DNA of 64,000 nucleotides, taken from contig UQKW01000003.1 of NCBI GenBank assembly GCA_900541885.1, positions 1 to 64,000 on the forward strand, in the 5' to 3' direction. Of this stretch, positions 27,702 through 36,089 are shown piece after piece. The notes beneath the pieces were generated by a model, which was not told where the DNA came from, did not search any database, and worked only from the letters and a program-made list of their open reading frames with translations. The first letter of the stretch is position 1. Each line of letters starts with the position of its first letter. The translations under genes were made by a program, and so were the position numbers. This DNA comes from an uncultured Collinsella sp. GTDB lineage: Bacteria; Actinomycetota; Coriobacteriia; Coriobacteriales; Coriobacteriaceae.

Positions 27702-27779
27702 CAAACAAAAAGTTTGTTAGTAATGTTCTATCACACTTTTTGATTGGTATACCTAACGAATTGTTTGTTGCCGCAATCG
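27702..27779. promoter_or_regulatory. Candidate operator region between ygeX and its divergent regulator
   Basis: The heptamer GTTTGTT occurs at 27712-27718 and 27773-27779, the first within the dyad CAAAC-AAAAA-GTTTG (27702-27716). This AT-rich block stands out in a GC-rich neighbourhood between two divergent starts. I could not place a convincing -35/-10 pair. Confidence 0.35.
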
Positions 27780-27888
27780 GTACTTTTTCGCCGCCGAACG
27801 GTCATGAATTGCCTTGTTGATGGATTTGTTTGCGGTCATGTGTGGTTTATGGCACAGTGAGCCCAAACTAATTTTTAGGAAGGCACCT

Positions 27889-28542
27889 ATGACCCCCGCA
27901 CAGATTGAGTTTTATAAGCGCCTTGCACACGGCCTGGCGCTCCAATTTGGCCCCAACTGCGAAATCGTCGTCCACGATCTGGAGACCGATGACGTGGACC
28001 ACTCCATCGTAGTGATTGAAAACGGCCACGTCAGCGGGCGCAAACTGGGTGACGGCCCCAGCCATATCGTGTTTGAGTCCATGCACGAGGGCGCCACCGA
28101 TGTACACGACCGCGAGCCGTACCTCACTAAAACCACCGACGGTAAGCTGCTCAAATCGTCGACGATCTTTATCCGCAACGACGAGGGCAAGCCCGTCGGC
28201 ATTTTGGGCATCAACTTTGACATTACGCTTATGAAGGCTTTTGAGCGTTCGCTCGACGCCTTTACCGGCACCGGCGGCTCGGGCTATACCGAGCCCGAGC
28301 CCATTACCAAGAACATCGGCGACCTGCTCGAGGACCTGCTGCACGAGTGCGAGCAGTTTGTGGGCAAGCCCGCGGCACTCATGACCAAAGACGAGCGCAT
28401 TCGTGCCATTGGCTACCTCGACCGTCGCGGCGCCTTCCTCATTTCCAAGTCGAGCGAGCGCGCCTGCGAGTTCTTTGGCATCTCCAAGTACAGCTTCTAT
28501 AGCTACCTCAATGAGGCCAAGGCTGCTGCCGGCGACAAGTAG
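27889..28542 (+). CDS. YheO-like PAS/HTH transcriptional regulator (left block)
   Basis: A 217-residue regulator. The N-terminal YheO-type PAS domain spans about 10-115, with IVVHDLE and the NGHVSGRKLGDGPS stretch. A C-terminal helix-turn-helix of the DNA-binding partner type spans about 160-212 (IGYLDRRGAFLISKSSERAC, then the KYSFYSYLNEA recognition end). The PAS domain probably binds a small metabolite. The ATG at 27889 has AGGAAGG upstream; the frame extends to 27814 without a good site. It is divergent from ygeX, so it is likely the local regulator of ygeXYW. A clear paralogue stands beside the permease at 42536. Confidence 0.82.
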   Translation: MTPAQIEFYKRLAHGLALQFGPNCEIVVHDLETDDVDHSIVVIENGHVSGRKLGDGPSHIVFESMHEGATDVHDREPYLTKTTDGKLLKSSTIFIRNDEGKPVGILGINFDITLMKAFERSLDAFTGTGGSGYTEPEPITKNIGDLLEDLLHECEQFVGKPAALMTKDERIRAIGYLDRRGAFLISKSSERACEFFGISKYSFYSYLNEAKAAAGDK

Positions 28543-28665
28543 GCACTCGCCTGGATTGCCCCTCCCCTTTTGGGCGCGAGTTCTGGAAAGCACGAATCCA
28601 AGACCGAGCCGCTTGGGAAGTTCCATATAATCGATGTCATTAGTATTTCGAAAGGATGGAACAGA

Positions 28666-29652
28666 ATGGCGTTGAGCAAGGCATCATGCACCGGTCGCGG
28701 ATTGATTCCGGCAATTGGTGGACATGTGCACCGCATGTTCGATGAGGGTGAAGACGACCTGTTTTCGCTAAGCCTTGACGACGTGATGGATGATCGCCCG
28801 TGGACCGCCGACGAACTCATGGGCGGCGGGGCTCGCCCGTCAAGCCCCAATCCCGCACTTGCGCCTAAGTCCGCACCTGCGCCGACTCCTGCGCAGTCGC
28901 CTGTTTCGACGCCCGCGCCTACGCCCGCACCCACTTCGGCGCCCACGACCGCTCCCCGCCCCGCAAGCGACCCGTCCGAGACGGCGGCATTTCTCGCTGC
29001 GGCGACGCAGGGCAAATCGGCCGACAGCACCGTTATGTACAACGCCCAGCAGTTGCCCGTTCCTGCGGCACGCAAGCCTCCGGTCACAAGGCTCGATGAG
29101 CCCGTTGCCCATCAGGTTGCCTACGATTCCTGGGCTGCAACCGATCTGGATGAGACCTCTACCGGCATGCCGGCGCTCGACGTTCCAGTTAACCCGCTTT
29201 TTGCCGCCAACACGAGCGCCGCGGACTATGAGGGCGGTGCGGCATATTCCGATTATTCCGATGGCTATGCTGGCAACGGTCGCATCGAGACCGAGAACTA
29301 TGGCACCGCATCGAGCGATTATCTCAACGATCCGTACGCCGCCACGCCTGCACCGGAATATGACCCGGAGGCCGCGTCCGCGCCGGCGTATACCAAAAGC
29401 ACGGGCGAAGAGCGCTTTGCCGATTATTACGCCGAGGAAAAGGCGCTGCGTTTCTCGGAATTTCCGCAGGCAGTCAAGGTTGCCTTTATCGCCATTATCA
29501 TTGCCCTGCTCGGTGTCATTGCGTTTGAGGGATTCCAGCTGTTCCGCGGCCCCACCCAAGCGGAGTCGGAAACCCAGCAAAAAGAGGACGATAACCAGTA
29601 CCTGGACATCAACACCCTCAAGGGCGACCCCAACGACGAGGACGACGAGTAG
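28666..29652 (+). CDS. Hypothetical single-pass membrane protein with Pro/Ala-rich N-terminal region
   Basis: I do not recognise a family. The 328-residue protein has an acidic N-terminal segment (about 20-45) and a long Pro/Ala/Ser/Thr-rich disordered stretch (about 55-115). A Tyr/Asp/Ala-rich middle follows, then one clear membrane helix near residues 275-298 (VAFIAIIIALLGVIAFEGF) and a short acidic tail. The layout suggests a cytoplasmic disordered arm on a membrane anchor. The start at 28666 follows AAAGGA with 8-base spacing. It follows the regulator on the same strand but 124 bases away, so co-transcription is uncertain. Confidence 0.6.
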   Translation: MALSKASCTGRGLIPAIGGHVHRMFDEGEDDLFSLSLDDVMDDRPWTADELMGGGARPSSPNPALAPKSAPAPTPAQSPVSTPAPTPAPTSAPTTAPRPASDPSETAAFLAAATQGKSADSTVMYNAQQLPVPAARKPPVTRLDEPVAHQVAYDSWAATDLDETSTGMPALDVPVNPLFAANTSAADYEGGAAYSDYSDGYAGNGRIETENYGTASSDYLNDPYAATPAPEYDPEAASAPAYTKSTGEERFADYYAEEKALRFSEFPQAVKVAFIAIIIALLGVIAFEGFQLFRGPTQAESETQQKEDDNQYLDINTLKGDPNDEDDE

Positions 29653-29685
29653 CGAGGGCTGAAGGCGACCACAGGATCCCGCATC

Positions 29686-29711
29686 CAGCACCGGCTTCTA
29701 AGTGCTGTTTT
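29686..29711 (+). terminator. Possible terminator of the membrane-protein gene
   Basis: CAGCAC (29686-29691) pairs with GTGCTG (29702-29707) and is followed by TTTT, 34 bases past the stop codon. The stem is only 6 bp. Confidence 0.4.
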
Positions 29712-29722
29712 GGCATCCAGCT

Positions 29723-29801
29723 ACACTTTTCCGGATAATTTGCCTATCGAATTTGACACTTTTCCGAAGTTTTAAGGTGCCTATTTCGACACTTTTCCGG
29801 A
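29723..29801. repeat. Three direct repeats with exact 33-bp period
   Basis: ACACTTTTCCGGA starts at 29723 and 29789, and ACACTTTTCCGAA at 29756. The starts are exactly 33 bp apart and the intervening bases are mostly unlike. This spacing puts the copies on the same face of the helix and resembles an iteron or multi-site binding array. Confidence 0.6.
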
Positions 29802-30017
29802 TGAAAGCCGAATAATCACTTGGGAAACTAACGCCGTTCACGCGTCATTTCGCAGGCGGCGTTTGATTTCCGTCCGTACACGCTGATAGACTTCCTCTTG
29901 CCCGCAAGCAGCGGGCGCGTTTTATCCAGAGTCGGGGTAGAGAGTTGGCTCCACGATCCCGACGCCAACCGGCCAAGAGGCACGGTGGCCCTGCCAACAT
30001 CGATGAAAGGAGTCCGT

Positions 30018-30440
30018 ATGGACAATTTCTCCGTGCGCAGTGAGCGCAACTTCCACAACCTGGCAGCCAAGCCAAAACGAATGCATCTTCTGGACGAGCC
30101 GAGCGGCTATGCCTCGGCCATGGTCAAGAACAGCCTCTCCCACCAGATGCGCTTTACCGTGCAGGTGCTCGAGGAAGAGCTCTGCGCCGCCGGCGACCCG
30201 CACGTGCTGCAGATCAAGCTGCTCGGAGATGACCCTCGTGAGCCGTCCAGATGGATGCTCTTCGCCGACAGCGTGTGCGTTGCGGACGGATCCGGCGCCT
30301 TTGCCCGCGAGTGCTTCTGCGAGGGCGCCGAGGTGTTTTTGGATCTGTGCCACGACGCCGTCGAGGCAGCCGAGCTGCGCCAGTGGAGTCAAAGGGAGTA
30401 CGAGCTGCTGAGTGCCGTGCGCGGGATTGCAATGATTTAG
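30018..30440 (+). CDS. Hypothetical protein, 140 residues
   Basis: Not recognised. It is a soluble, slightly acidic protein with no membrane segment or known motif. A conserved-looking beta-rich middle (MRFTVQVLEEELCAAGDPHV, LQIKLLGDD) is followed by a helical C-terminus. A very good AAAGGAG site lies 6 bases before the ATG, which supports it being a real gene. Its last four bases overlap the antisense ATPase remnant. It may be accessory to the variable patch around the ATPase. Confidence 0.6.
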   Translation: MDNFSVRSERNFHNLAAKPKRMHLLDEPSGYASAMVKNSLSHQMRFTVQVLEEELCAAGDPHVLQIKLLGDDPREPSRWMLFADSVCVADGSGAFARECFCEGAEVFLDLCHDAVEAAELRQWSQREYELLSAVRGIAMI

Positions 30441-30845
30441 AAACAGAGCGGTGGCGTTATCGAACTGTCGACGCCGCCGCCTCCCCAACGCCCGTCGTGC
30501 TCAACGATCAGATCGACCTCAAGGCCCTTCTCATCTCGGAAATAATGAACACTGTTGTCGACACCGCCGTAGGTGGAAAGGAACACGCGCACGTCGCGCA
30601 GGATGAGATTCTCAAAGAGCATCCCCAGCGTTTGCATATCGCCAAGCAGCCGCTCAGGGGTAGCCCCCAGCAACGCCGCCGCAAGTGACGGGTCACAGAA
30701 GTAGCGCTTGGGGCGCACGCGAACGCGGGCCTTCGAGCGCACATACTGGCCTGCTCTCTCGCGCAAGCTCGTCCGAAAACCCAAGGTTTGCAGGTCACCG
30801 CTCCTGCAGCACCAGCGGGCGACGTCATCCTGCGAAATTACGCCA
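30437..30845 (-). pseudogene. Remnant of a DUF4143-type ATPase (C-terminal domain only)
   Basis: The minus strand encodes a readable stretch typical of the C-terminal domain of AAA+ ATPases with DUF4143: PKRYFCDPSLAAALLGAT, then GDMQTLGMLFENLILRDVRV, YFRDEKGLEVDLIVEHDGRW. In these families the text continues into a nuclease-like lysine motif. Here it breaks into unrelated residues and stops, and the upstream side runs into an in-frame stop with no ATPase core. It is therefore a decayed fragment, and belongs to a different family branch from the intact ATPase next to it. Confidence 0.7.
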
Positions 30846-30945
30846 TTCTCAATGCAGTTTTTACGCCGTTTTCATTGTAGGTTTTACGCTCGGCATCCTT
30901 GGCGCGGCGCTTGCTCAACCACCGGACCAGCGAATTGCCCGGATT

Positions 30946-31044
30946 CTGGGACGTGCTTTCCGCTCCAGGCCTCTACCGGAAAATGCGTCCCACTCTGAGG
31001 CCGAAATCTGGGACGCGCTTTCCGCCAAAGGGAAAGCGCGTCCC
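30946..31044. repeat. Alternating half-site palindromic repeat, downstream of ATPase gene
   Basis: Four copies of a half-site close to TGGGACGYGCTTTCC occur in alternating orientation at 30946, 30977, 31008 and 31030. The last two form a perfect 15-bp inverted repeat with a 7-base loop (31008-31022 and 31030-31044). A related set occurs on the other side of the ATPase gene at 32591-32703. Confidence 0.7.
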
Positions 31045-31074
31045 ATTCCGAGCATCACATCAGAGCGCGCTTGG

Positions 31075-32466
31075 TTATCTCCGCTCGCACATCTCGGCAA
31101 ACGAGATCAGCTTGACGTCTCCCCTGCTCTCCGCGGCATCCCGACATCCCTGCGTAAAGCCGCTTTTTGAGAATAGTGCATAGCTTTTTCGTTGCCGTCT
31201 AAAGAGCTCGCTTCGGTGCACGAGCTTTTGCAGCACGTCTTCGCCCACCGGTTCATTGCGCCATTTGCACTCCGCAAACAGAGCAGTGCCCTCGCCATCG
31301 TCAACAATTAAGTCGATTTCTTCCTGCGTATGCGTGCGATTATCCGTCCCCCACCAGCGCCCGACGCTCGCCGGAACCACGTCGAGCCGGCCCGCGCGCG
31401 CGAGTTCGTACACGTATTGTCTGCATATAAGCTCAAAGACCGTACCCATGTAATCCGATACGTGCGGCTCAATGCGCTTATACGCCATCTCGGCCATGTC
31501 GTTTTGAATCAGCCCGATGTTCTGCGGAACAAACTTGTACCAGAACCTAAACATCTGGTCGCTCAGCAGATACACGGCTCGCTTATTGCTCGTCTCGTTT
31601 AGGGGCAGCTCGCGCTCGACAATCCCAAGCGACGCCAGCTTATCCACATAGCTCTTTACGTTGCTCGCAGGGATTCCCGTAGAGCTCGCAATCTCCGAGA
31701 TCCTCGAGCGCCCCTGAGCAATTGCTTGCACAATCGCATCATATTGCTCGGGATTGCGGCACTCTTGCAACAGCAGGTTACTCGGCTCCTCAAAGAGATA
31801 GCCCGTAGGAGTAAGAAAAAGACGTTTGATGTTGTCCTTGAGCGATACGGCAGGATCGACTTTCTCGATATATGCAGGAATGCCGCCCGTCATGCCATAG
31901 CAAACTGCAGCGTCTTCGCGACCCATGCTCTGCCACAACCCGAGGGTCGTCGTAAAATCGAGCGGCATAATCTTAAACTGGACCGTACGCCTACCGTATA
32001 GTGGGCTCTCGTAGCCCAACACCTGTTCCTCCATAAACGAAAGAGACGAGCCGCATAGGATCAGCATTAGCCTGGTCTCTTTGTATAAGTGGTCGATCTT
32101 GTCTTGCAGCAACGAGCTGATTTCGGAATTCGATTGGGCGAGATAGGGATACTCGTCAATCACGACAACCAAACGTTCCGTGCGAGCCATGGTGGCCAAT
32201 GCATCGAACGCTTCGTCAAAACTACGAAACGACACGCCTGCAGCACCAACCGAGCCTGCAAGTATCGCCTGGCTAAAGCCGTGCAGGTTTGCCTCCGCAT
32301 TGGTACGACGAGCTTGAAAGTAAATAGCCTTCTTGCCTTGGATGAACTCTGTGATAAGGCGCGTTTTACCCACACGACGGCGGCCGTAAATCACAGGCAT
32401 CTCAAAGGAGTCCGTGCCATACAGTCGATTGAGCTCGGACATTTCCGCTGTTCTTCCGACAAACAT
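31075..32466 (-). CDS. ATPase with DUF234-like C-terminal domain
   Basis: A 463-residue P-loop ATPase of the family common in archaea and anaerobic bacteria. Features are Walker A GRRRVGKTR (28-36), a Walker B-like VVVIDEYPYL (99-108), a winged-helix segment (about 255-310) and a C-terminal nuclease-like domain with EEIDLIVDDG...FAECKW (PD-(D/E)xK pattern). Biological role is unknown; members are frequent in variable regions. The ATG follows AAAGGAAGG. Directly upstream sits a 22-bp perfect palindrome overlapping a TATAAT box, which suggests tight, probably self-directed, control. It interrupts the purine island. Confidence 0.8.
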   Translation of the reverse strand: MFVGRTAEMSELNRLYGTDSFEMPVIYGRRRVGKTRLITEFIQGKKAIYFQARRTNAEANLHGFSQAILAGSVGAAGVSFRSFDEAFDALATMARTERLVVVIDEYPYLAQSNSEISSLLQDKIDHLYKETRLMLILCGSSLSFMEEQVLGYESPLYGRRTVQFKIMPLDFTTTLGLWQSMGREDAAVCYGMTGGIPAYIEKVDPAVSLKDNIKRLFLTPTGYLFEEPSNLLLQECRNPEQYDAIVQAIAQGRSRISEIASSTGIPASNVKSYVDKLASLGIVERELPLNETSNKRAVYLLSDQMFRFWYKFVPQNIGLIQNDMAEMAYKRIEPHVSDYMGTVFELICRQYVYELARAGRLDVVPASVGRWWGTDNRTHTQEEIDLIVDDGEGTALFAECKWRNEPVGEDVLQKLVHRSELFRRQRKSYALFSKSGFTQGCRDAAESRGDVKLISFAEMCERR

Positions 32467-32484
32467 AGACCATCCTTCCTTTAC

Positions 32485-32532
32485 GTTATAGCTAGCTATA
32501 TTATAGCTTCCTATAATATAGCTAGCTATAAC
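32485..32532. promoter_or_regulatory. 22-bp perfect palindrome upstream of the ATPase gene
   Basis: Bases 32485-32506 and 32511-32532 are exact complements with loop CTTC. Each arm holds the 14-bp palindrome TATAGCTAGCTATA, and the minus-strand left portion contains TATAAT (32505-32500). It ends 18 bases before the ATPase start codon. AT content is far above its surroundings. A binding site for two dimers over the promoter is the simplest reading. Confidence 0.65.
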
Positions 32533-32590
32533 TTAATTCGACAAGCGGAGCACGAAAAGGGGCGGTACACCCCCGCACGTGGACCGTTCC

Positions 32591-32703
32591 GGAAACTGTA
32601 TCCCGTTCTGGAGCCAAAAACTGGGCCGTAGTTTCCGCCAAGCATGCCATCCGGAAAGCACGTCCCATTCCGAGTGGCAATTCCGGGTCACAGTTTCCGC
32701 TCC
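32591..32703. repeat. Alternating half-site palindromic repeat, upstream of ATPase gene
   Basis: Half-sites related to TGGGACGYGCTTTCCGCC appear at about 32591, 32621, 32653 and 32685 in alternating orientation, 30-32 bp apart. GGAAAGCACGTCCCATTCCG at 32653 nearly matches the copy at 31030-31049. It is the same family as 30946-31044. Confidence 0.65.
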
Positions 32704-32808
32704 AAACAAAAGGCTCCGGCTCGCGATGGGGCCGGGGCCAAAGGCGCAGCATATACAGTTGATGTTGAGCGCGAACAGCCCATCAGCAATGGTCGTCCGC
32801 GCCCCACC

Positions 32809-35586
32809 CTACCCGCGGTTGCGAACGCGGCTGTAGGGCGTATCCACCATGGGCAGATCGGGACGCAGCTTGCCGTCAAATGCGCGATAGGCGTTCTGTA
32901 CGGCGGGCGCCGTGGGAATCGTTGCGATCTCGCCGATGCCCTTGCCGCCGTATGCCACGGGCAGCAGCTCGTCCTTCTCCACGTAGATGGCATGGATATC
33001 CGGGATCTCGGGTGCACGGAACAACCCGAGCGTACCGTACCTTGCCTGGGGCACGCAGTCCTTGAGCGGCCAGTCCTCAGTAAGCGCATAGCCCATACCC
33101 ATGAGCACGCCGCCTTCGATCTGACCCTGGATGGAGATGGGGTTGACCACCTTGCCGGAATCGTGCGCGGCATAGACCTCGCTCACGCGGCCGTCATCAT
33201 CCAAAATGACCACATGCGTGGCAAAGCCGTAGCAGATGTGGCTCTTGGGGTTGGGAACATCCGCACCCAGCTTGTCGGTCGGCTCCAGGTACACGTAGCC
33301 AAACTCGCATCCCTCGAGTGCCTTGATGGCGGCCGCGGGATCCTGAGGATGCATACCCTGGCCGGCGACGAGTTCCTGTGTACGCAGCTGATAGGCGTGA
33401 CCGTCGTCGTACTCGATCTTGACGCCGTCGCCATGCGCACTCACGGGAGCATCGGGCGCGGGCTTGCCGGCCTCGATGTCAAGCATGGCATCGCGCAGCA
33501 GGAAGGCGGCGCCGCGCACGGCCTCGCCGGTCACGACCGTCTGACGCGAACCAGACGTGGTGCCGGAGTCGGGAGCGTTCTCGGTGGAGCACTCGCCGTT
33601 GGCGATGCAGCTCAGCGGCAGGCCGCATGCCTCGGCAACGTCCTGCAAAAAGACGGTGTTGCAGCCCTGGCCGATGTCGGACGTGGCGGCATAGACCACG
33701 GCCACGCCGTTCTCGATGCGGATCTTGCAGCGGCCGGCATCGGGCAGGCCCACGCCCACGCCGGCGTTCTTCATGGCGCAGGCGATACCGGCGTGTCCGG
33801 GATGCGCATAGTAGGCATCCTTGACCTCGAGCAGCGTCTCCTTCAGCGCCGTGGAGCAATCGGCGATCTGGCCGTTGGGCAAAACCTCACCCGGCTCGAT
33901 GGCATTACGGTAACGAATCTCCCACGGATCCAGGCCGACCTTCTCTGCCAGCAGGTCGATCAGGCTCTCGAGCGCAAACTCGGACTGGCAAACGCCAAAG
34001 CCGCGGTACGCGCCGGCGGGCGGGTTGTTGGTGTAGTAGCCAAAACCGCGAATGTCGGTGTTCTGGTACTTGTAGGGGCCGACGGCATGCGTGCAGGCGC
34101 GCTCGAGCACCGGGCCGCACAGCGACGCGTAGGCGCCGGTGTCAAAGTTGATCTCGCAGTCCAGACCGGTAAAGTTGCCCTCGGCGTCGCAGCCCAGCGT
34201 AAAGGTGCCGTCCATGGCGTGGCGCTTGGGATGGAACGCGAGCGACTCGGCACGTGTGAGCTTGCACTTCACAGGACGCTGGAGCTTATAGGCAGCAAGC
34301 GCGGCCAGGTGCTGGATCGAAACGTCCTCCTTGCCGCCAAAACCGCCGCCCACAAGCATGGTCTCGACAACCACACGCTCGGGCTCGTTGTCCCAGCCAA
34401 ACATGTGGGCGCACTCTTTGCGCGTATCGTAGGCACCCTGGTCGGTCGACTGCACCTTGACGCCGTTCTTGTACGGGAAGGCGACGGCGCACTCGGGCTC
34501 CAAGAAGGCATGCTCGGTAAAGGGCGTGGTAAAGCGCTGCGTCACGGTGAACGCGCTCTCCGCTAGCGCCTTGGCGGCGTCGCCGCGCGTCACGTGACGG
34601 CTCTGGCACACGTTGTCCTTGAGTTCCACCGTGTTGCCAAAGGCAAAGAAACTGTCATGCAGGCGCGGGGCGTCGGCAGCCCTAGCCTCGACAATGTTGC
34701 GCACGGGCTCCAGCGGCTCGTAATCAATCTTTACGAGCTTCTTAGCCTTCTCGAGCGTCGCCTCGTCCTCGGCAACCACCAGCACGATGGCGTCACCCAC
34801 GCAGCGGGTGATATCGCCCTGGGCGATCATGACATCCCAGTCCTGGATAAGGTGGCCGACCTGGTTGACCGGCACGTCCTCGGCGCGCAGGATGCCCACC
34901 ACACCGGGCAGGGCCTCGGCCTTGGAGGTATCAATGGAGAGCACGCGGGCGCGCGGATACTTGGAGCGCACGGCGCTAGCATAGGTCAGGCCCGGCTGAT
35001 CGAGCTCGTCGATGTCGTCGGGATACTTGCCCTCGCCGAGCACCTTCTTGCGCACGTCGATGCGGAAGGCGCGCTTGCCCACACCGTAGTCGTCGCCGCG
35101 CTCCAGGTCCTCGTCGATCTGCTTTTCGCCGCGGAGCACCGCAGCTGCCAGCGAAATGCCCTCGATGATCTTCTTGTAGCCGGTGCAGCGGCAGACGTTA
35201 CCGCGAATGGCATACTTGATCTGCTCCTCGGTGGGCTCGGGGTCCTCAGCGATGAGCGCCGCGCCCGCCATGACCATGCCGGGGATGCAAAAACCGCACT
35301 GCACGGCGCCCACGGCACCAAAGGCGTACACAAAGGCCTCGCGCACGTCCTCGGGCAGGCCCTCGACGGTCACGATGTTGCGACCGGCGGCAAGAGCGGT
35401 GGTCAGTACGCACGCCTTGACGGCCGCACCGTCCACATGGATGGTGCAGGTGCCGCAAGCGCCTTCGGAGCAGCCATCCTTGGCGGAATGGATATGCAGG
35501 TCGTCGCGCAGGTAGCGCAGCAGCGGTTTATTCTCCGTCGTCGTGCGCTCGACGCCGTTAACGGTAAAAGTGAATTCCTGTGCCAT
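32809..35586 (-). CDS. xdhD: Selenium-dependent xanthine dehydrogenase (fused Fe-S and molybdenum subunits)
   Basis: Oxidises or reduces purines at the molybdenum centre, with electrons passing through two 2Fe-2S clusters. The 925-residue protein starts with a plant-type ferredoxin domain (Cys39, 44, 47, 59) and the second cluster domain (Cys97, 100, 132, 134). These are fused to the molybdopterin-binding large subunit, which ends with the catalytic-glutamate motif GKGIGE (881-886). There is no FAD domain, so electrons must reach a partner such as the adjacent ferredoxin and YgfK. Selenium dependence is inferred from the neighbouring yqeB/yqeC genes; the frame has no in-frame UGA, so selenocysteine is not involved. 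Confidence 0.9.
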   Translation of the reverse strand: MAQEFTFTVNGVERTTTENKPLLRYLRDDLHIHSAKDGCSEGACGTCTIHVDGAAVKACVLTTALAAGRNIVTVEGLPEDVREAFVYAFGAVGAVQCGFCIPGMVMAGAALIAEDPEPTEEQIKYAIRGNVCRCTGYKKIIEGISLAAAVLRGEKQIDEDLERGDDYGVGKRAFRIDVRKKVLGEGKYPDDIDELDQPGLTYASAVRSKYPRARVLSIDTSKAEALPGVVGILRAEDVPVNQVGHLIQDWDVMIAQGDITRCVGDAIVLVVAEDEATLEKAKKLVKIDYEPLEPVRNIVEARAADAPRLHDSFFAFGNTVELKDNVCQSRHVTRGDAAKALAESAFTVTQRFTTPFTEHAFLEPECAVAFPYKNGVKVQSTDQGAYDTRKECAHMFGWDNEPERVVVETMLVGGGFGGKEDVSIQHLAALAAYKLQRPVKCKLTRAESLAFHPKRHAMDGTFTLGCDAEGNFTGLDCEINFDTGAYASLCGPVLERACTHAVGPYKYQNTDIRGFGYYTNNPPAGAYRGFGVCQSEFALESLIDLLAEKVGLDPWEIRYRNAIEPGEVLPNGQIADCSTALKETLLEVKDAYYAHPGHAGIACAMKNAGVGVGLPDAGRCKIRIENGVAVVYAATSDIGQGCNTVFLQDVAEACGLPLSCIANGECSTENAPDSGTTSGSRQTVVTGEAVRGAAFLLRDAMLDIEAGKPAPDAPVSAHGDGVKIEYDDGHAYQLRTQELVAGQGMHPQDPAAAIKALEGCEFGYVYLEPTDKLGADVPNPKSHICYGFATHVVILDDDGRVSEVYAAHDSGKVVNPISIQGQIEGGVLMGMGYALTEDWPLKDCVPQARYGTLGLFRAPEIPDIHAIYVEKDELLPVAYGGKGIGEIATIPTAPAVQNAYRAFDGKLRPDLPMVDTPYSRVRNRG

Positions 35587-35598
35587 GGTGATTCCCTT

Positions 35599-36078
35599 CT
35601 ACACGCCGGCGGCGATGCCGGTGCGGTCGTGGATGGCGCCATGCGGGCAGACGACGGCGCACATGCCGCACGACAGGCAGTCCACGCCGTCGATATGGGC
35701 GCAGTTGTCCTCGATGCGGATAGCGCCGGCAGGGCACTTTTTAGCGCACATGCCGCAACCGATGCAGCTCGTGTCGCAGATCTTGCGAGCGATGGCGCCC
35801 TTATCGGTGTTGTTGCAGCGCACCAGAATGTTCTGGTAGCCGGGAACGAAGGCAATCACGCGCTGCGGGCACGCCATGCCGCACAGGCCACAGCCCGTGC
35901 ACTTGGAGCGATCCACGCGGGCGATGCCATCGACCAGCGCAATGGCGCCGTAGGGGCAGGCCGTGACGCAGGCGCCACAGCCAATGCAGCCTTCGCTGCA
36001 GCGGGCGTCGCCGCCTGCGGAAGCGCAACCACTTCCGCAGGCAACGTAGGCCACGTTATGTTGAATGGATTTGGCCAT
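35599..36078 (-). CDS. Ferredoxin with four 4Fe-4S motifs
   Basis: A 159-residue electron carrier with four CxxCxxCxxxC clusters (CIGCGACVTAC, CTGCGLCGMAC, CIGCGMCAKKC, CLSCGMCAVVC), each followed by a Pro. An extra cysteine-rich segment lies at the N-terminus. It sits 12 bases from both ygfK and xdhD and so probably carries electrons between the dehydrogenase and the YgfK oxidoreductase. Confidence 0.9.
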   Translation of the reverse strand: MAKSIQHNVAYVACGSGCASAGGDARCSEGCIGCGACVTACPYGAIALVDGIARVDRSKCTGCGLCGMACPQRVIAFVPGYQNILVRCNNTDKGAIARKICDTSCIGCGMCAKKCPAGAIRIEDNCAHIDGVDCLSCGMCAVVCPHGAIHDRTGIAAGV

Positions 36079-36089
36079 AAGAGACTCGC

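Larger units (their letters stand above)
29653..30017. other. 365-base gap with a weak terminator and a 33-bp periodic repeat, no gene
   Basis: Contains a possible terminator (29686-29711), three 33-bp-spaced copies of ACACTTTTCCGGA (29723-29801) and a short GCCCGC/GCGGGC stem (29900-29916). No convincing ORF is present. Base composition is more AT-rich than the neighbours. Confidence 0.6.
32467..32808. other. 342-base gap between ATPase gene and xanthine dehydrogenase: operator plus repeats
   Basis: Holds the ATPase ribosome-binding site, the 22-bp palindrome and four alternating palindromic half-sites. The remaining bases up to the xdh stop codon show no ORF and no clear terminator. Confidence 0.6.

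Noticed and set aside
30841..30990. Short open stretch on the minus strand reading like a protein end (NSLVRWLSKRRAKDAERKTY...)
   Set aside because: It starts after a stop codon without a start codon or ribosome-binding site and runs through repeat DNA; it may be a further decayed fragment but cannot be supported as a gene.
32809..35586. Selenocysteine in the xanthine dehydrogenase
   Set aside because: The frame is open throughout without an in-frame UGA. Selenium dependence in this family concerns a labile cofactor ligand, and is inferred from neighbours yqeB and yqeC.
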